Shown here piece after piece: positions 43,908-56,012 of a DNA stretch of 64,000 nt (position 1 is the first letter of the stretch; the number at the start of each line of letters is the position of its first letter). A program made the translations under genes and the position numbers. Source of the DNA: Ramazzottius varieornatus (Eukaryota; Tardigrada; Eutardigrada; Parachela; Ramazzottiidae); the NCBI GenBank assembly GCA_001949185.1, contig BDGG01000005.1, positions 620,001 through 684,000 of the forward strand, read 5' to 3'. The notes below the pieces were generated by a model. That model did no database searches and had not been told where the DNA came from. It was given only the letters and a program-made list of their open reading frames with translations.

Positions 43908-46900
43908 TTATAAATAAAGACTCGCTGCGAATATAATATCTCTTTTGAGCTTTAGGATACCTGCGAAACACAAACGAGTCAGTTCCGTCAGCCACAAAGA
44001 CGATTATTTCGTAAAAATTCAAGATCGGTGCGAAATCGATCAGATAGACTTACCGGCCGTGAACTTTTCCTCTAGCTGTACATTCCCAATCACTTTAGCG
44101 GCGGCAGCCATTTGCCGCATCAGTTCTTCCAGAAGGCGCATCGAGCGCACAATACTGCCTACATTATCAACAACAGGTGAATTCTGTTCTATCGTTTGTC
44201 AAACTCGTTGCTCGGCATACCTTCGTAGATGCTGGAATCCTTGATGATGGTAGCGAAACTCGCTCCATTGCACCACGTGAAGCAAATCTCCATCAAGTCA
44301 GACTTCAACCCGTTGACGTAGGCGTTCTCGTCGATCGGCACTTCGCATTCTCTCGATACAGCTGCAATCTTCTTCGCGAGGTCCTGGCATTGTCGGAGAA
44401 TAGCTTGAAGGTTCTCAGAGATCTTTGGCGGCTCCCCGTTGCTCTTCGAGCCTTCCGCCACAAAGCAGCTGAGAAGAGCCACAACCTGTGCTGGCTCCAG
44501 CTGGTTAAAATGCCCAGCGAACAACATTTCCGTCAGCAATAGCTCGTCCGCGCTAAAACACAAAAGGCATAATCACATCAAAGTGAAAGTATCACGATGA
44601 ACTGAATTTGGACCTCGGCAGACAGACTCAACAATATTTTATTGATTATATTGCCTTATATTGATTCACAGCTGGCGCACGTTTCCAATATTCTTTGCTG
44701 TAGGTGTGCGCTACTCTAAAAAACGATCTTGCCGAGCTTGTTTGCGGATATTTTTCTTGTTAGTCTTTTCTTACCAGCTGATTTCGCAGGCAGCCCGTCC
44801 CTTTAACTGACACGTTCCTTCCGCGTTACAGTAGCCGAGCTTCTTGAGGACTCGGATCCGCCCTTTGAGTTCGTCGTGCAGGCCGAGCTTGTTTGTCTCG
44901 TTGATTTGCTCCTCCAGCGAGTTAACTTCATCCTGCAAGGCTTGTTTCTTCTTGTGCAGCAACATTAGGTTCTCTTTTGCCGGGTCCACGTGGATCGGCA
45001 GTGCGTTCATCCTGGTCTCTAGTATACTCAACATCTTTACTGATTTCTGGAAGTCGTTGTCTTTGATCTTCATGTGAGTGATGGGATCGAGAGGCGGGAT
45101 GCCTTCAGGGAACCGTCGGCAAACTTCCTGCAAGTGATCAGACAGTTTTTTCAAATTGTCACCTTTCATAGAACATTAACACCACAAATTTATCTGGGAA
45201 ATGATTATTAATCTAAAAGCAAACCTTGAGCGATCTCAGCAGCTTTATTCTGCCTTCTTTTACCGACAAGTCTTCCGGAAGGTAGATCTTCAGGGTACTC
45301 AACGTCTGAACAGCACTTAGGTTGGCTCTGACCACCTGTTAAAATGAAGAAGAAAAGCCAGAAACCTTATGAGTAAATAGTCTATCTGCGCAAGGCTTTT
45401 GAAGTATCGGATACTGCACTTACTAGAATGTCTTGAGCCTGACTGACGGGAATAGGTTGTAGGCTGGCAAGTCCGTCATTCGATTCGAGTTTCGAGCTAT
45501 CTTGGACGGGAAGACCAACGACCAAGGATATGGTGGGCGCTTCCCCCTTCTGTTCCTTCTTCTTCTCGGCTTTGCTCTTCTTATACTGAAGGATGGGACA
45601 CCAGCCGAAGTCCATGTTGTTATGCTTCAGCTACGGTACAACTTTTATCAAGAACCAGAATAAGTTGGCTGCTACGTATGGGAGACATACTCGGACAAGT
45701 CGGCCATTTGATAACCACGGCAGGACATTCTTCTCTTCGATGACGGTACTGTGAATCTTCTCCGCGATCTTCTTGACTTCAGCGGAGATCTTGAAATACT
45801 GAGTCAGGTCGTCTGGTCGAGGAACCACAAGTTTCTGCAGCTCGTCCTTTTGCTGCGCTAGCTCTAAAGACGGAATCAGCGAGCTGAGCTCTGTGAGAGA
45901 ACAAATTGAAATATAAACAAGAGGTTCTAACTTACGGTCAAGTACTTTCGGTATATCAGCATAACTCTGGTACTGTAAAAACGAGCGTTCCAGGATGTAT
46001 TCGGGCGAAATACCGTCCACTCGAAGGAGATTCAGAATCATGTTGTACGTCAACCGGAAAGCGCTCTTGAGGGCATCCGCTGAGCCCTAAATTCAACCAA
46101 GCTTCAAACTCCGGCTATTCGTAGATTGGTAACACTAAATCTTAAATTACAGAACGAGCTCAAATGGCAAACTAACCTTCACCACACCTTTCAGAATTTC
46201 TGAGGGAATTTGCTCATCGACTTGGATCAAGACAACACCTCGTGTATCGATACCTCGTCGACCAGCTCGACCGCTCATTTGGATGAACTCGCCGGAAGTG
46301 ATCTACCAGACGGATAAGAGATTGTTAAAACCGAATACACTGACCAGAGCTTAATTCAGAAACCACTTACGAAACGGTTTTCTTTTCCATCAAACTTGCG
46401 AAGACTGGTGAACAGAACAGTCCTGGCCGGCATGTTCAAACCCATGGCAAAGGTTTCCGTTGCAAACAACACCTAGAAGAAAAGAGCTACAGTCAAGACT
46501 TTCTATAGGAACCGGGGTTAATACTGCAGGTCTAACGGACCGAAAATGAATTATTATACCTTAATTAGGCCTTCTTGGAATAGAAGTTCGATGGTTTCTT
46601 TTATAAGCGGCAACAAGCCGGAATGATGAATGCCGATCCCTCGACGGAGCAGTGGAACCGTGTTCAGAATCTGTGGTAGTTTTCGTTCTTCGGGTGAGAG
46701 CACTTCGATGGCGTTGGTGAAGACCGCTTCCACCATCGTCTTTTCCTCGTCCGTGTTAAAGTCCATCTTGTTCATACCCATCGCGTACGATTCACATTCC
46801 CGACGATTGAACGAGAAAACGATCACTGGTTCGTAGTTGCGCTCCATAACCATCTGCACCAGTTTGGTTACATTCGACTGACCTGATCGAGGAAACAATC

Positions 46901-48499
46901 AGCTCCCGCTCACGAATACTGCTGACTGGGAATTTTGATGTTAGATCGGATATTCTCACCCGCTTTATTTCGATGCATCTGCGTCTTCTTTGATAGATCC
47001 TCCCCAGTCGATGCTGCTTGAAGCTGGTTCATCGCAGTGTTGAAGTTCGCTTCACGGAAGTTTCGGTTTTCATCCATGATGAGGTAGAGACCTTTACTTC
47101 CGGTTGGGTAAAGGTACTGCTGAAGAGGTACTGGACGGTGTTCGGTATACACAACATGACAAGGCTAGAACATGAACGACATATTTCGTATGACAAAGTA
47201 GTTTTCTGAAGACGTATACATCAAGAAGAAAGTAAGGGGAAAAATTTGATACAAACCTGTTTGTGAAGCCAAGTGATCCACTCGGCGAACTGGATCGCGT
47301 TCGGAATGGTGGCAGACAAGAAGACGAATCGCACCTTGTCCGGCAAGAGAATAATCGTCTCTTCCCACACCACACCTGGAAAAGTTCACCGATAAAATTA
47401 GATACCGTACAACATCGAGGAACGATCTATATTATCCATAATAGTACAGTTCAGTTCTTCGTAACGGGACCTAACGTGAGAAGGCAAATATACCTCGCTC
47501 GGGGTCTCTCATATAATGGATTTCATCGAACACCACCCATCCGACTTCACGCATAATCTCGTTTCCGCGATATAGCATGCTGCGAAGAATCTAAAAGACG
47601 CAAAACACAAAGAAAGGTACTGTTATGTTAGAAATATTAACGTAAATTTCGGATACCTCGGTCGTCATGATGAGCACACTGGCATTCGGATTAATCGTGA
47701 TATCTCCCGTCATCAGTCCGACTTCCTCCTGGAAATGCTCCATCATCTCCCTGTATTTCTGGTTACTCAGAGCTTTGATGGGAGATGTGTAAATCACTCG
47801 CTGGTTACTCTTGAGACCTTTCGCGATTGCGTATCTGGAACGGAGAACTCACATTAGTCATGTCACTTCCGGTTGGAAAGAACAGCAAAACATCCAATAA
47901 TCGTCTTACTCTGCGATGACGGTTTTACCAGCAGAAGTATGAGCCGATACCAGTACCGACTGCTGGTTATCGATGCACAGGATAGCTTCTTGTTGAAAGG
48001 AGTCCAGGACGAACTTGTACTCTCGCAGAGGTGGACCTTGTCGGGGTTGAAGAGGTTGATACTCCGTGTTCGGTGGCAACGCGACTTCGTGGACACACGA
48101 CGTAAGGCCGGAGATGGTACGAACCTCCATCTTGTGGAACTTCTGCTTCTCCGTGAATTCAACTGCAGATTCCCTCAGCAGTGGCTCCAGTGTGCGGAGT
48201 CTTTTTGAACCGGAACTGGTGATATCGGTGTCATCATCCAAAGCAGCTTCGGAACTCTCAGTGTCCATCGCGCTTCGTTTCGATCCGCTGCCTCGTCCAT
48301 CTTCAATCAGGTTAAACATTGTAAATTCACATTAACCTGAAAATTCTGGAAGGAAGTCACTGGCAGAGAAATTCATCGTACCCTGTGGATCGTCCAGCAA
48401 TATGTCATCGGCATCATCCCGAAGACTGTTTCCAAATCCGTTTCTTTGTTGTTCACCTCCACCACTGGTGCTCGCCATGACTGCTCCGTTTTCTTCCAT
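43908..48499 (-). CDS. MTREX: exosome RNA helicase MTR4
   Basis: DExH-box 3'-5' RNA helicase feeding substrates to the nuclear exosome. I assembled 17 exons, all in phase, from 48499 (ATG) to the stop at 43908, about 1071 residues. Motifs in order are [13 protein letters not shown] (motif I), [56 protein letters not shown] (DEIH), [57 protein letters not shown] and [15 protein letters not shown] (motif VI). The arch/KOW insertion carries a Lys-rich loop ([14 protein letters not shown]). The C-terminal helical bundle has [10 protein letters not shown] and ends [12 protein letters not shown]. Exon 1 joins through a 36-nt intron (48336-48301), the shortest here and the weakest part of the model. 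Intron 14 holds a palindromic mini-element. Confidence 0.96.
44671..44746. repeat. palindromic mini-element, copy 6 (MTREX intron 14)
   Basis: CAGCTGGCGCACGTTTCC and the inverted partner GTGTGCGCTACTCTAAAAAA, continuing CGATCTTGCCGAGCTTGTTT and GC, carry the family core and the ...AAACA...GATCG flank of other copies. More diverged. Confidence 0.5.
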
Positions 48500-48738
48500 A
48501 CTTTCTGACACACAGGAAGAAAAAGCCGACCGGTCCGATATGCAGATCACCGCGAGAGAAGTCGCACAAAATTTGCAGATGAAATAATTGTTTCGACAAC
48601 ACAACACAACGTTGAGATTGCGACATTACTGAAGCAATTAACCCAGGCGATACGAACATCATTGAAATATTTGACGAAGCGGTGCATTTGCTCTTACCAT
48701 TTCGCTTCACGACAGCTGGTTACGGGGCGTTTGAAAAT

Positions 48739-48971
48739 GAGCAGTGGGCAGAATAAATCAGTGAGGCGGGGCCAGTTTGAGAAGTATGAAGCGGGGACGA
48801 AATGAAAATTGCCGTTAATCGGCCAATCAAAATTGTCAAAGTTGGAGATTCTTTGCATTGGTCGTCTACGGATATTAATTCTTAATTTAGTTTCTCTAAT
48901 TTCATGCCCCGCTCCATATGATGTCATCTGGCCGCGCCTTACTGATCAGTGATCTACTCTGCCCACTGCTC
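48739..48971. mobile_element. mini-transposon with about 40-60-bp TIRs between MTREX and GST 3
   Basis: The left end GAGCAGTGGGCAGAATAAAT, continuing CAGTGAGGCGGGGCCAG, matches the inverted right end GAGCAGTGGGCAGAGTAGAT, continuing CACTGATCAGTAAGGCGCGG and CCAG. AAAT flanks both ends (48735-48738, 48972-48975), a possible 4-bp duplication. It has no coding content. It occupies most of the divergent promoter interval, and a relative lies upstream of POLR3K. Confidence 0.72.
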
Positions 48972-49078
48972 AAATTTTCCACTGGGCTTCACGGAATCAC
49001 GGACACCTAACTTACACAAGCGTCATCCTCAGATTCTCTTCGCCTTTTTGTGCGTCGAAACCTTCCTTGCGATCCATC

Positions 49079-50169
49079 ATGTCGTCGATCTTGGGACAAG
49101 TCGCCAGCGCTCTTGGGATGAACCCGAAATACAAGCTGTACTACTTTGACGCGTAAGTGGCAGTTATCAGTCTGAAAACGTAAAGTGGTGAATCAACCGG
49201 AAGTCGATCACGAAGCAGCAAATTAGCAAAACCTCTCGATATTCTGTTATAGTCGTGGACGTGCCGAACCCATCCGATGGGTGTTCGCTTACTGTGGAGT
49301 CGACTACGAGGACATCCGGATCGCCAAGGCGGACTGGCCGGCCAAGAAAGGAAGGTATGGTAACACTCGGCATGTGGAACATCCTTGTTCCGGCTCCAGT
49401 TAACTTGCTCATATAGACGTAGCTCTGTTTCATCGCAGCACTCCCTTCGGTCAATTGCCATATATGGAAGTCGGTAAGTCGCGAGAATGAGACAAAAGTT
49501 CAAAAACGAAGGTACCGAGAAAGTTCTTATATCGAAGTGGCGGAACTGTAGGTGGATTTTTGCAGATGGACAGCCACTAGCTGAGAGTTACGCGATGGCT
49601 CGCTACGTTGCCCGAAAGCACGGAGCTGCCGGAGCTGATGATTTCGAGGCTGCACAGGCTGATGCCATTGCCGACTACGTGCAAGGTGAGCAGGCCAATT
49701 TCATTTCAAACAGAGTTTGATTTCACGTATACGAACGTAATCCCAACAAGGAGGTCGGGTACGTCTTTGTCAGATGCTGCGAAGTTGCTGTCGTTCATGT
49801 ATACCGAGAGCGACGAAAAGAAGAAGTCGGAGCTGAAGACCGAGTTCATCAAGACTGGTATTCAGCCGTACTTGAAGGGATTCGAACGACACCTGCTGAA
49901 GAACAGCAATGGAGAAGCCTTCATCGTCGGCAAGAACCCCACTTGGGCTGACTTTGTCCTCGTCGTCTTCCTTGGTAAGCGGAACCGTCTCAATAAGTTT
50001 CACCCGTTAGATGATTGTTTCAACTGATGTTTTTACTTCAGACGTCTTGGTCAGCATGGATGCCACCGTGTTGGACAATTACCAGCCATTAAAGGCTTAC
50101 GCCCAACGCGTCCACGATCTCAAGGGAATCAAAGAATGGCTCGTAAAGCGCCCCGTCACCCAATTTTGA
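49079..50169 (+). CDS. sigma-class glutathione S-transferase 3
   Basis: Six exons (49079-49152, 49253-49354, 49439-49473, 49566-49685, 49774-49974, 50042-50169) give 219 residues. A short N-terminal extension precedes KYKLYYFDARGRAEPIRWVF with the catalytic Tyr. TPFGQLPYMEVDGQPLAESY carries the cis-Pro and the glutathione-contacting Ser. The helical domain has PTWADFVLVVFLDV and ends KGIKEWLVKRPVTQF. It has more introns than GST 1 and 2, so it is an older paralogue. It diverges from MTREX across a mini-transposon. Confidence 0.94.
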
Positions 50170-51100
50170 ATGGCCATAGCTGCAAAGTAGACTGGAAGGA
50201 ACATCGTAAACTGCTTATCAGCACAGCTGTAAATTTCATTTCGCACTGTAATTTTGTAGATACACTTTTCCATGGTTTTTATCAAAATTTGTCGTCGTCA
50301 TCGCGTGAAGTCCATTCCATTCGCTCTCTCAGTGACAGTCTTACCCTCAGCCGTAGTGTTCGCTAATTCTAGCTTCCTTATTGTACCTCTGTTGTCGTAG
50401 TTTTGCTGAGGTTTCAAGTACGTCCATTTTGCATGTCATTCAGTAAACAAAGTTCAGCTCTATGAGCCTCCATATGCTTGAAACCTGATGGACGTGCCTG
50501 GATTGATAACGGGCTGTTGAAACGTGCTTCGTCATTTCATCCTATGTAGCTTGTTTGCACGCTATCGATCGAGGACTGCTGGAAGGTTCTCCGTCTGGCT
50601 CACAGTTCCTGGTTCGGCACTTTTGGCTGCACTTTAGTTCCATCTCCATTGCTTACGTACCTTGTGTTTACCATATTGTACCGGTAAATGGCATGATGGA
50701 CAAAGGAGCTATCGAACCCGAACATTTTCGAAATACTGACGGCACGCTGGGTATTCAGACAACGTTCGCTACCTTCCAAAGTAAACTACCAATGAACAGG
50801 TGCACACAAGCGGAATCATTACGGTTGCATGTAACGGCTGCAAATTGAAATGCTATAAGCAGAATACTAAAAGTGAACTGAAGGTCTTGCGGAGAAACAA
50901 TGCGTAAGAACAGATTAAAATGAAATCACGGAGATGAATTTTGAACTGTGGTCTGCGATGAACAGATGTACATGCGCTGGCTAGCAAGAGCAAAAAATGA
51001 AATCACGGAGATGAATTTTGAACTGTAGTCTGCGATGGAAAGATGTGCATGCGCTAGCTAGGAAGTGCAGCAACCGGAAACCAGAGAAGCCAGGCCATAA
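50170..51100. other. convergent interval between GST 3 and GST 4
   Basis: Apart from the 77-bp tandem duplication at 50915-51068, nothing is recognised. A 97-codon frame at 50555 has no motif. Confidence 0.4.
50915..51068. repeat. two-copy tandem repeat, 77-bp unit
   Basis: AATGAAATCACGGAGATGAA, followed by TTTTGAACTGTRGTCTGCGA and an AGATG...CATGCGCT tail, occurs twice head to tail with a 77-bp period and a few substitutions. The function is unknown. Confidence 0.75.
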
Positions 51101-51996
51101 TCACAAGGGGGTTTCGGGGCGTTTAGCCAGGAACTCTTTGATACCCTTTAAGTTGTGGACGCGATCCTGATGAGCCTTCAACAAAGGAAACGGGTCCAAC
51201 AGGTCCGACTTCAATCGCTGAGCCTCGTCCAACAACTAAACCAAAAATTTTTCGTTAGAATCATTGAACCGGTATTGAGTCAAGATTGAAGTGAATGGAA
51301 CTCACCTGAACGACAACGAAGTCAGCCCAACTTGGCTTGGTTCCCACCAGGTAGTCGCTTCCGGACTTGTTGTGCTGCAGAGTCTTCTCGAAGGTGCTCA
51401 AAAAAGGCTTGACGGTGGTCCCAGTGTACTCCTCTCGTGCAGCTTGTGCCTTCTTCTCGTCCTTGGCCATGAAAGCTTGCACGTAAGTGCTGAAGCCTTT
51501 GGCAGCATCTAAAGCAAACAAAGGGATGTTTACTTCCTTGTCGACAAATTAGCAAATTCTCTTCTTCAGCGAACGATTTTGCCTACCGTAAACCTATAAT
51601 GTGTCAAAAGATAATCAGAAAGACCTCACCTGCAGCATAATCAGCCAAAGCGTCAACTTGTCCTTCCTCCCAAGCGTTTGTTCCGGCAAGACCATGCTGT
51701 AGATAATAGTATACGATCAAGCGTCAAGACTAATGTTGATGTAGCATGTTGCAAACTGCTTGACTTACCTGTCTCGAGAGATATCGAGCAATAGCATAGG
51801 TCTGGGCCAGAGGTTCCTTTCCTTCGATCTCGATGTAGGGAAGCTGTCCGAATGGGGTGGTAGCTTTGATGGCTGGCCATTCTGCAAACTCGATGCGATG
51901 GTCCACCCATTCCTGTCCACTGTAGCTCAAGATCCAGCGGATCAGCTCGCCGCGAGCTCGCAGATTGAAGTAGTGGAGGGTGACCTTGGGAGCCAT
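51101..51996 (-). CDS. sigma-class glutathione S-transferase 4
   Basis: Four exons (51996-51769, 51696-51630, 51508-51306, 51235-51101) encode 210 residues. Motifs are VTLHYFNLRARGELIRWILS (catalytic Tyr in HYF), TPFGQLPYIEIEGKEPLAQT, YAIARYLSRQHGLAG, PSWADFVVVQLLDEAQRL and KGIKEFLAKRPETPL. The intron between the last two exons matches the position in GST 3, after ADF.V, supporting common descent. It is convergent with GST 3. Confidence 0.94.
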
Positions 51997-52624
51997 CGTA
52001 CCTACAGAAGACGGGAGAGAACGACTCGGGGATAGTCAAGCGCGAAGGAGTCGAAGGAAGAGGCGATGATGCTTTCGAAATCGGATGGAAACTTGAGACG
52101 AGCAAATAGCTTCCAGCTGGCTGCACCGCCCCAGACTGCAAGGCGGTACAAAATTCAGAGCTGATTACACCGGCCGTAACCCTCCAGGTGGCGCACTGTG
52201 GAGTTCATACAAACCGCCGGTACCGATGGAACTTCCCCCTCGACAATCCCGGTCAAAGAAGCCAAGTCCAAACTCAGATTCTGCTCGCAGGACGTGAAAA
52301 TTGAGAAATATTACATTCAGCGGATGGCAAGTATAATCTAGTCTATTTCGTATCATACTTCCATCTCAGTTTCGTGACAGCAATAAAATTAAAGGAAGTT
52401 TTGGAGAAAAATTAAGCCACATGGAAAATGCGACAACGCAGACAACACACGTTCGAAGCTGTCAAAAATAAGTTCAAACTTCAATTTTGATCCCCTGTGT
52501 TGAGCAGTCCCGGTAAAATGGAAGCAATAACTCATCACCGTGTGAGATTCGAAAAAACAAACACAAGGCAAAAATGCAGAGCCTCAGCGAACAAAATATC
52601 AAACTACAACGCTAACAGTCTAAC
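51997..52624. other. intergenic upstream of GST 4 / downstream of the kinase
   Basis: Contains one isolated copy of the word GGTGGCGCACTG (near 52190), shared with the palindromic mini-elements but without a clear partner arm. No gene seen. Confidence 0.35.
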
Positions 52625-54613
52625 TCAACAAGAGGATTCAAAAGAACTAAAACCGCCAAACAACGCGTCGGAGGTCCGCAGCGCCGGACTTGGCCAGCTC
52701 CCAAACAATGAAAAGGGAGAAACTTTCTTTCGTAGCACATCCACGAACTGTACTTCGTTAAAGAACCTTTCGCGCTTGATGGCATCGAAATCTTTCAGCC
52801 GTCGGTCGGGATCTTTCTTGAGCAACTGTCCCAACAAAGAGACTGCACTCGGAGATCTCTGCAAACTTTCACACTCTTCCCATCCAATGTAGCAATGTTG
52901 AGCGACCTTCTTGCTCATCTGGAAATGGTCTTCCTCAGCTTCCAACGGGTACCTTCGAGAGAACTGGACAATAAATCCTCAATCATAACTATCCAAGCAG
53001 CGCATGTTTTCGGTATTAACTTACGGAAACGTGCGCAAGTTGGGTTTAACGACTATATATAAGCGACTTTATCGGGTCTGGTCGACGCGCTTTCAGACAC
53101 TGGCACTGTTTCTTCAAATCATAATAGTTGAAGGTGTTTCGTGATACCTTCCCATAAGCAGACGGTAGAGCAGAATACCATACGACCACCAGTCGGCTGT
53201 GACCCCATAGCCTCCGCCATTCATGACTTCCGGTGCCATGTATTCCAGGGTTCCGCAAATGGTTCTCGCTCGGTTACAAGATACCAGCTTGGCCAGTCCG
53301 AAGTCTGCTAGCTTCAGATGTCCGTTACTATCGACAAGGACGTTGGCTAACTTCAGGTCTCGATGGAGTGCGCCGCACTTGTGAAGGTGATCCAGCGCCA
53401 TCCCTATTTCCGCGGCCCAGACTTGAACAACTTGTTCAGGGAAGGAGCCACAACGATGAGCGAGCTTGTCCAAATCACCCCCTTTTACGAATGGCGCCAC
53501 TGTAATGGAAAGAAAAGACAATAGAACACATGTATGTGTTTCGGTATACGCGGTTTGGATAGTTGCATTCAAAGAAAAATGATCTTGAATGGAGGTACAC
53601 TTACGGATGCAGACGTGCGTGCGTGTTTGCCAGCTATCAACAGCGCCCAGGAGGAAGGGATGATGACAGCATTCTTTCTGGATGTGCACTTCCTGCTTGA
53701 CCTGCTCAATCAAGCCCGTGTTGTGCATGAGGACACTCTTGGAAATTTGCTTCAGCGCATATCGTTGGCCATCACCGAGGAAAAGAACTCTGGACACACT
53801 GCTGAAACACCCTTTACTCAGCCAGGTCTCGAACTAATGAACAAAATCGGGCCATTGTTAGCAAATTGACATTGCAGAACGTTCATCACAAACTCTTTCA
53901 CGAACATGAAATAATAATTATTCCACTGTGTACAATGAGGATTACCCGAGGTTCTTCTCTGTGGCGCGTTCGTCTAGGAAATTGAGGATAGAACAGCGAG
54001 TCTTTCACAGTAATCGGCCAAGGCGTCTCTGAAGAATTCTTCAAAGAAGGTACATACAGCTGTGCACCAGAAGAGTCATTTCCAGAGTCTTCGCCATCAC
54101 TGGAATGGAAGTTGGACCAGCGACAAGGAGAGCGGCCTCGTTCAGAACGTTTGAAGCTCGCCATACTCCTGCCAGATGAGCACGTCGATGCCGTAGAAGC
54201 TGAACCACTACCATAGTCACTGTCATCCTGCTCCTGGAAGACAGGACAACTTAGTCAACAATTCAGGAAATGAATGATACTACTGTATCACGGAAACAAC
54301 TCGATCAATTTTCATGCACGCATACCTCTGTTGTCCGACCATCACGGAAGGAGTCCTCGATAATGGGCGTGACTCTTAGCAGGGTAACAGAGCGACACGA
54401 AGAAGACGCAAGGCTGTCGGCAAGGCGTTTGCTGTTCCGGAAAGGATAGAACTCTGGAGAGCGCAACTTGGGAAGCTGGGGAAAAAATTTCTTGTGAGTG
54501 CGACACGGTCCGCCATTCCAAAGTCTGTCGAAGGCATTTCTTTTCGAGGCGTAGCCAGTCCTGGGGGCAGCTTCAGCATGACCTTTCTGCAGCGTTGATC
54601 GTTGGTTTCCCAT
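52625..54613 (-). CDS. AGC-family protein kinase resembling RSKR/SgK494
   Basis: Exons at 54613-54326, 54233-53946, 53833-53605 and 53499-53148 are in phase; a short one near 53066-53024 is tentative, followed by a last exon to 52625. MGNQRST gives a myristoylation-like start. A Ser/Asp-rich linker follows. The kinase N-lobe has a weakened glycine loop (TWLSKGCFSSV) and the ATP-binding Lys in YALKQISKSV. Next come QEVHIQKECCHHPF and DSWQTRTHVCI, then HRDLKLANVLVDSNGHLKLA with DFG, ICGTLEYMAPEV and DWWSYGILLYRLLMG. A C-lobe fragment has LLGQLLKKDPDRRLKD. The pattern around the C-helix and DSWQ matches human RSKR, a ribosomal-S6-kinase-related protein of unknown substrate. Catalytic Lys, Asp and DFG are present, so activity is plausible. 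Confidence 0.82.
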
Positions 54614-55232
54614 CACAGCATGTAAGAAGATGGCAGATGTAATTTGCAAAATAGTCCGAACAGGACAAATCTAAAATCATACATCAACGTGGCTGATTGT
54701 GGCACATAATCAGCTGGCATGGGAGCCTGCTGCTTCCACAGCTCATACGACGATCGCAGATGTAACCGAGTGCCACTCCCTGATTCCGATCCATTGCATT
54801 AGATTCGATCGATACGTTGCTGAATGCCGATAGCCTGATACACTTGGTCCCGCCGGAGAACACATCGCGGATTGCAGAACCAATGTAATTCGGTACCTTC
54901 CACCTTCCAGCCCGATACTCCTCTGAAGGAAGTGTCAACAACGGGGTTGGAACTTGGAAGTCAGACCCCGAGAGATATACACAAAAGAAACAGCGGAGTA
55001 ACTGTCGAATTTTGTGACGATAAAACTTTGCTTTTATTCGAAACAGCCTTAATCAACCACTGCAATCACAAAACACCCTGGTTGATTGATCGAAATTGCC
55101 GAGCCGCTCAGTAATCGCAAATGCTCGGTTGCTACAAAAGGGATTTTGAGCAATCAAGGTGTTGTGGTCTTCCCGATTTATGTCTGTAGCATTTTCTTCC
55201 TCCTTACTTCAGACCTCACTGCTCTCATCAGG
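54614..55232. other. divergent promoter interval (kinase/COX6A)
   Basis: No coding or repeat signal recognised. Confidence 0.35.
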
Positions 55233-56012
55233 ATGAACGTCTTACGGGGAATCCGTCATTACTCGAACAACATCACCCGATCTGCTTCTCACGCAGCTCA
55301 CCCTCACCAAGTTCAGCAACAAGGCGTCAAGGTTGGAAGTGGACGGAACGATGGATGGGGACGAGCAGATCCATCCCATCACGGTAAGATTTCAAATCTT
55401 TCTATATGAAACGACGGCCTTACTTGCTGGGAAAGTCTGTGGAGCACTCGAAAAGTTGCTTCGAGTGTTTGGCTGGTGGTCGGGAAGTAAGATAGACTGT
55501 TCAGGCGATCGGCTATGCACTCATTGTACTGATGCTGTGATCAACTAACAAACCAACATCCTTCTTATTTGCAGCTAATTCCAAACTATGGAGGAACCTC
55601 TCATTGTTCGTGGCAGGTCCAGCCGTTATTGTGATGTCCATCTATACCTATATGGTGGAAAAGGAACACATGGCTCACCCCGAGCATTCACGACCACCAT
55701 TCGTTGCTTATGAGTACCTCCATCGGCGTACCAAGGTAGTATCGACATGATTTCATATACGAAGTTTAGTTTAGCTTCTGGTTCATGTTGCGATGATGTG
55801 CTCTGACTCGTTACTTCTGGTTGCAGCCGTTTCCCTGGGGAGGTACGTGGAGTAATCCTAAATGATTTACCTCCTAAGTGGTCATGTTAGTCGCCTTTAT
55901 ACATAACTATGCTTTTCTAGACGGAAACCACTCGCTGTTCCATAACCCATGGAAGAACGCTCTTCCCGACGGATACGAGACCGAGCTGCCCGAAAGCACT
56001 GGTCACCATTAG
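55233..56012 (+). CDS. COX6A: cytochrome c oxidase subunit 6A, mitochondrial
   Basis: Small single-membrane-span subunit of complex IV. Four exons (55233-55383, 55575-55735, 55827-55842, 55921-56012) give 139 residues in phase. The N-terminus ([20 protein letters not shown]) is a typical mitochondrial presequence. [20 protein letters not shown] is the membrane span. The C-terminal signature is [20 protein letters not shown], then [20 protein letters not shown]. Exon 3 is only 16 nt and encodes PFPWG, the heart of the family signature, so its inclusion is certain. Second nuclear-encoded oxidase subunit in this window, 54 kb from COX5B. Confidence 0.95.

Noticed and set aside
50555-50848. 97-codon frame between the convergent GST genes
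   Set aside because: No motif and no splice support.
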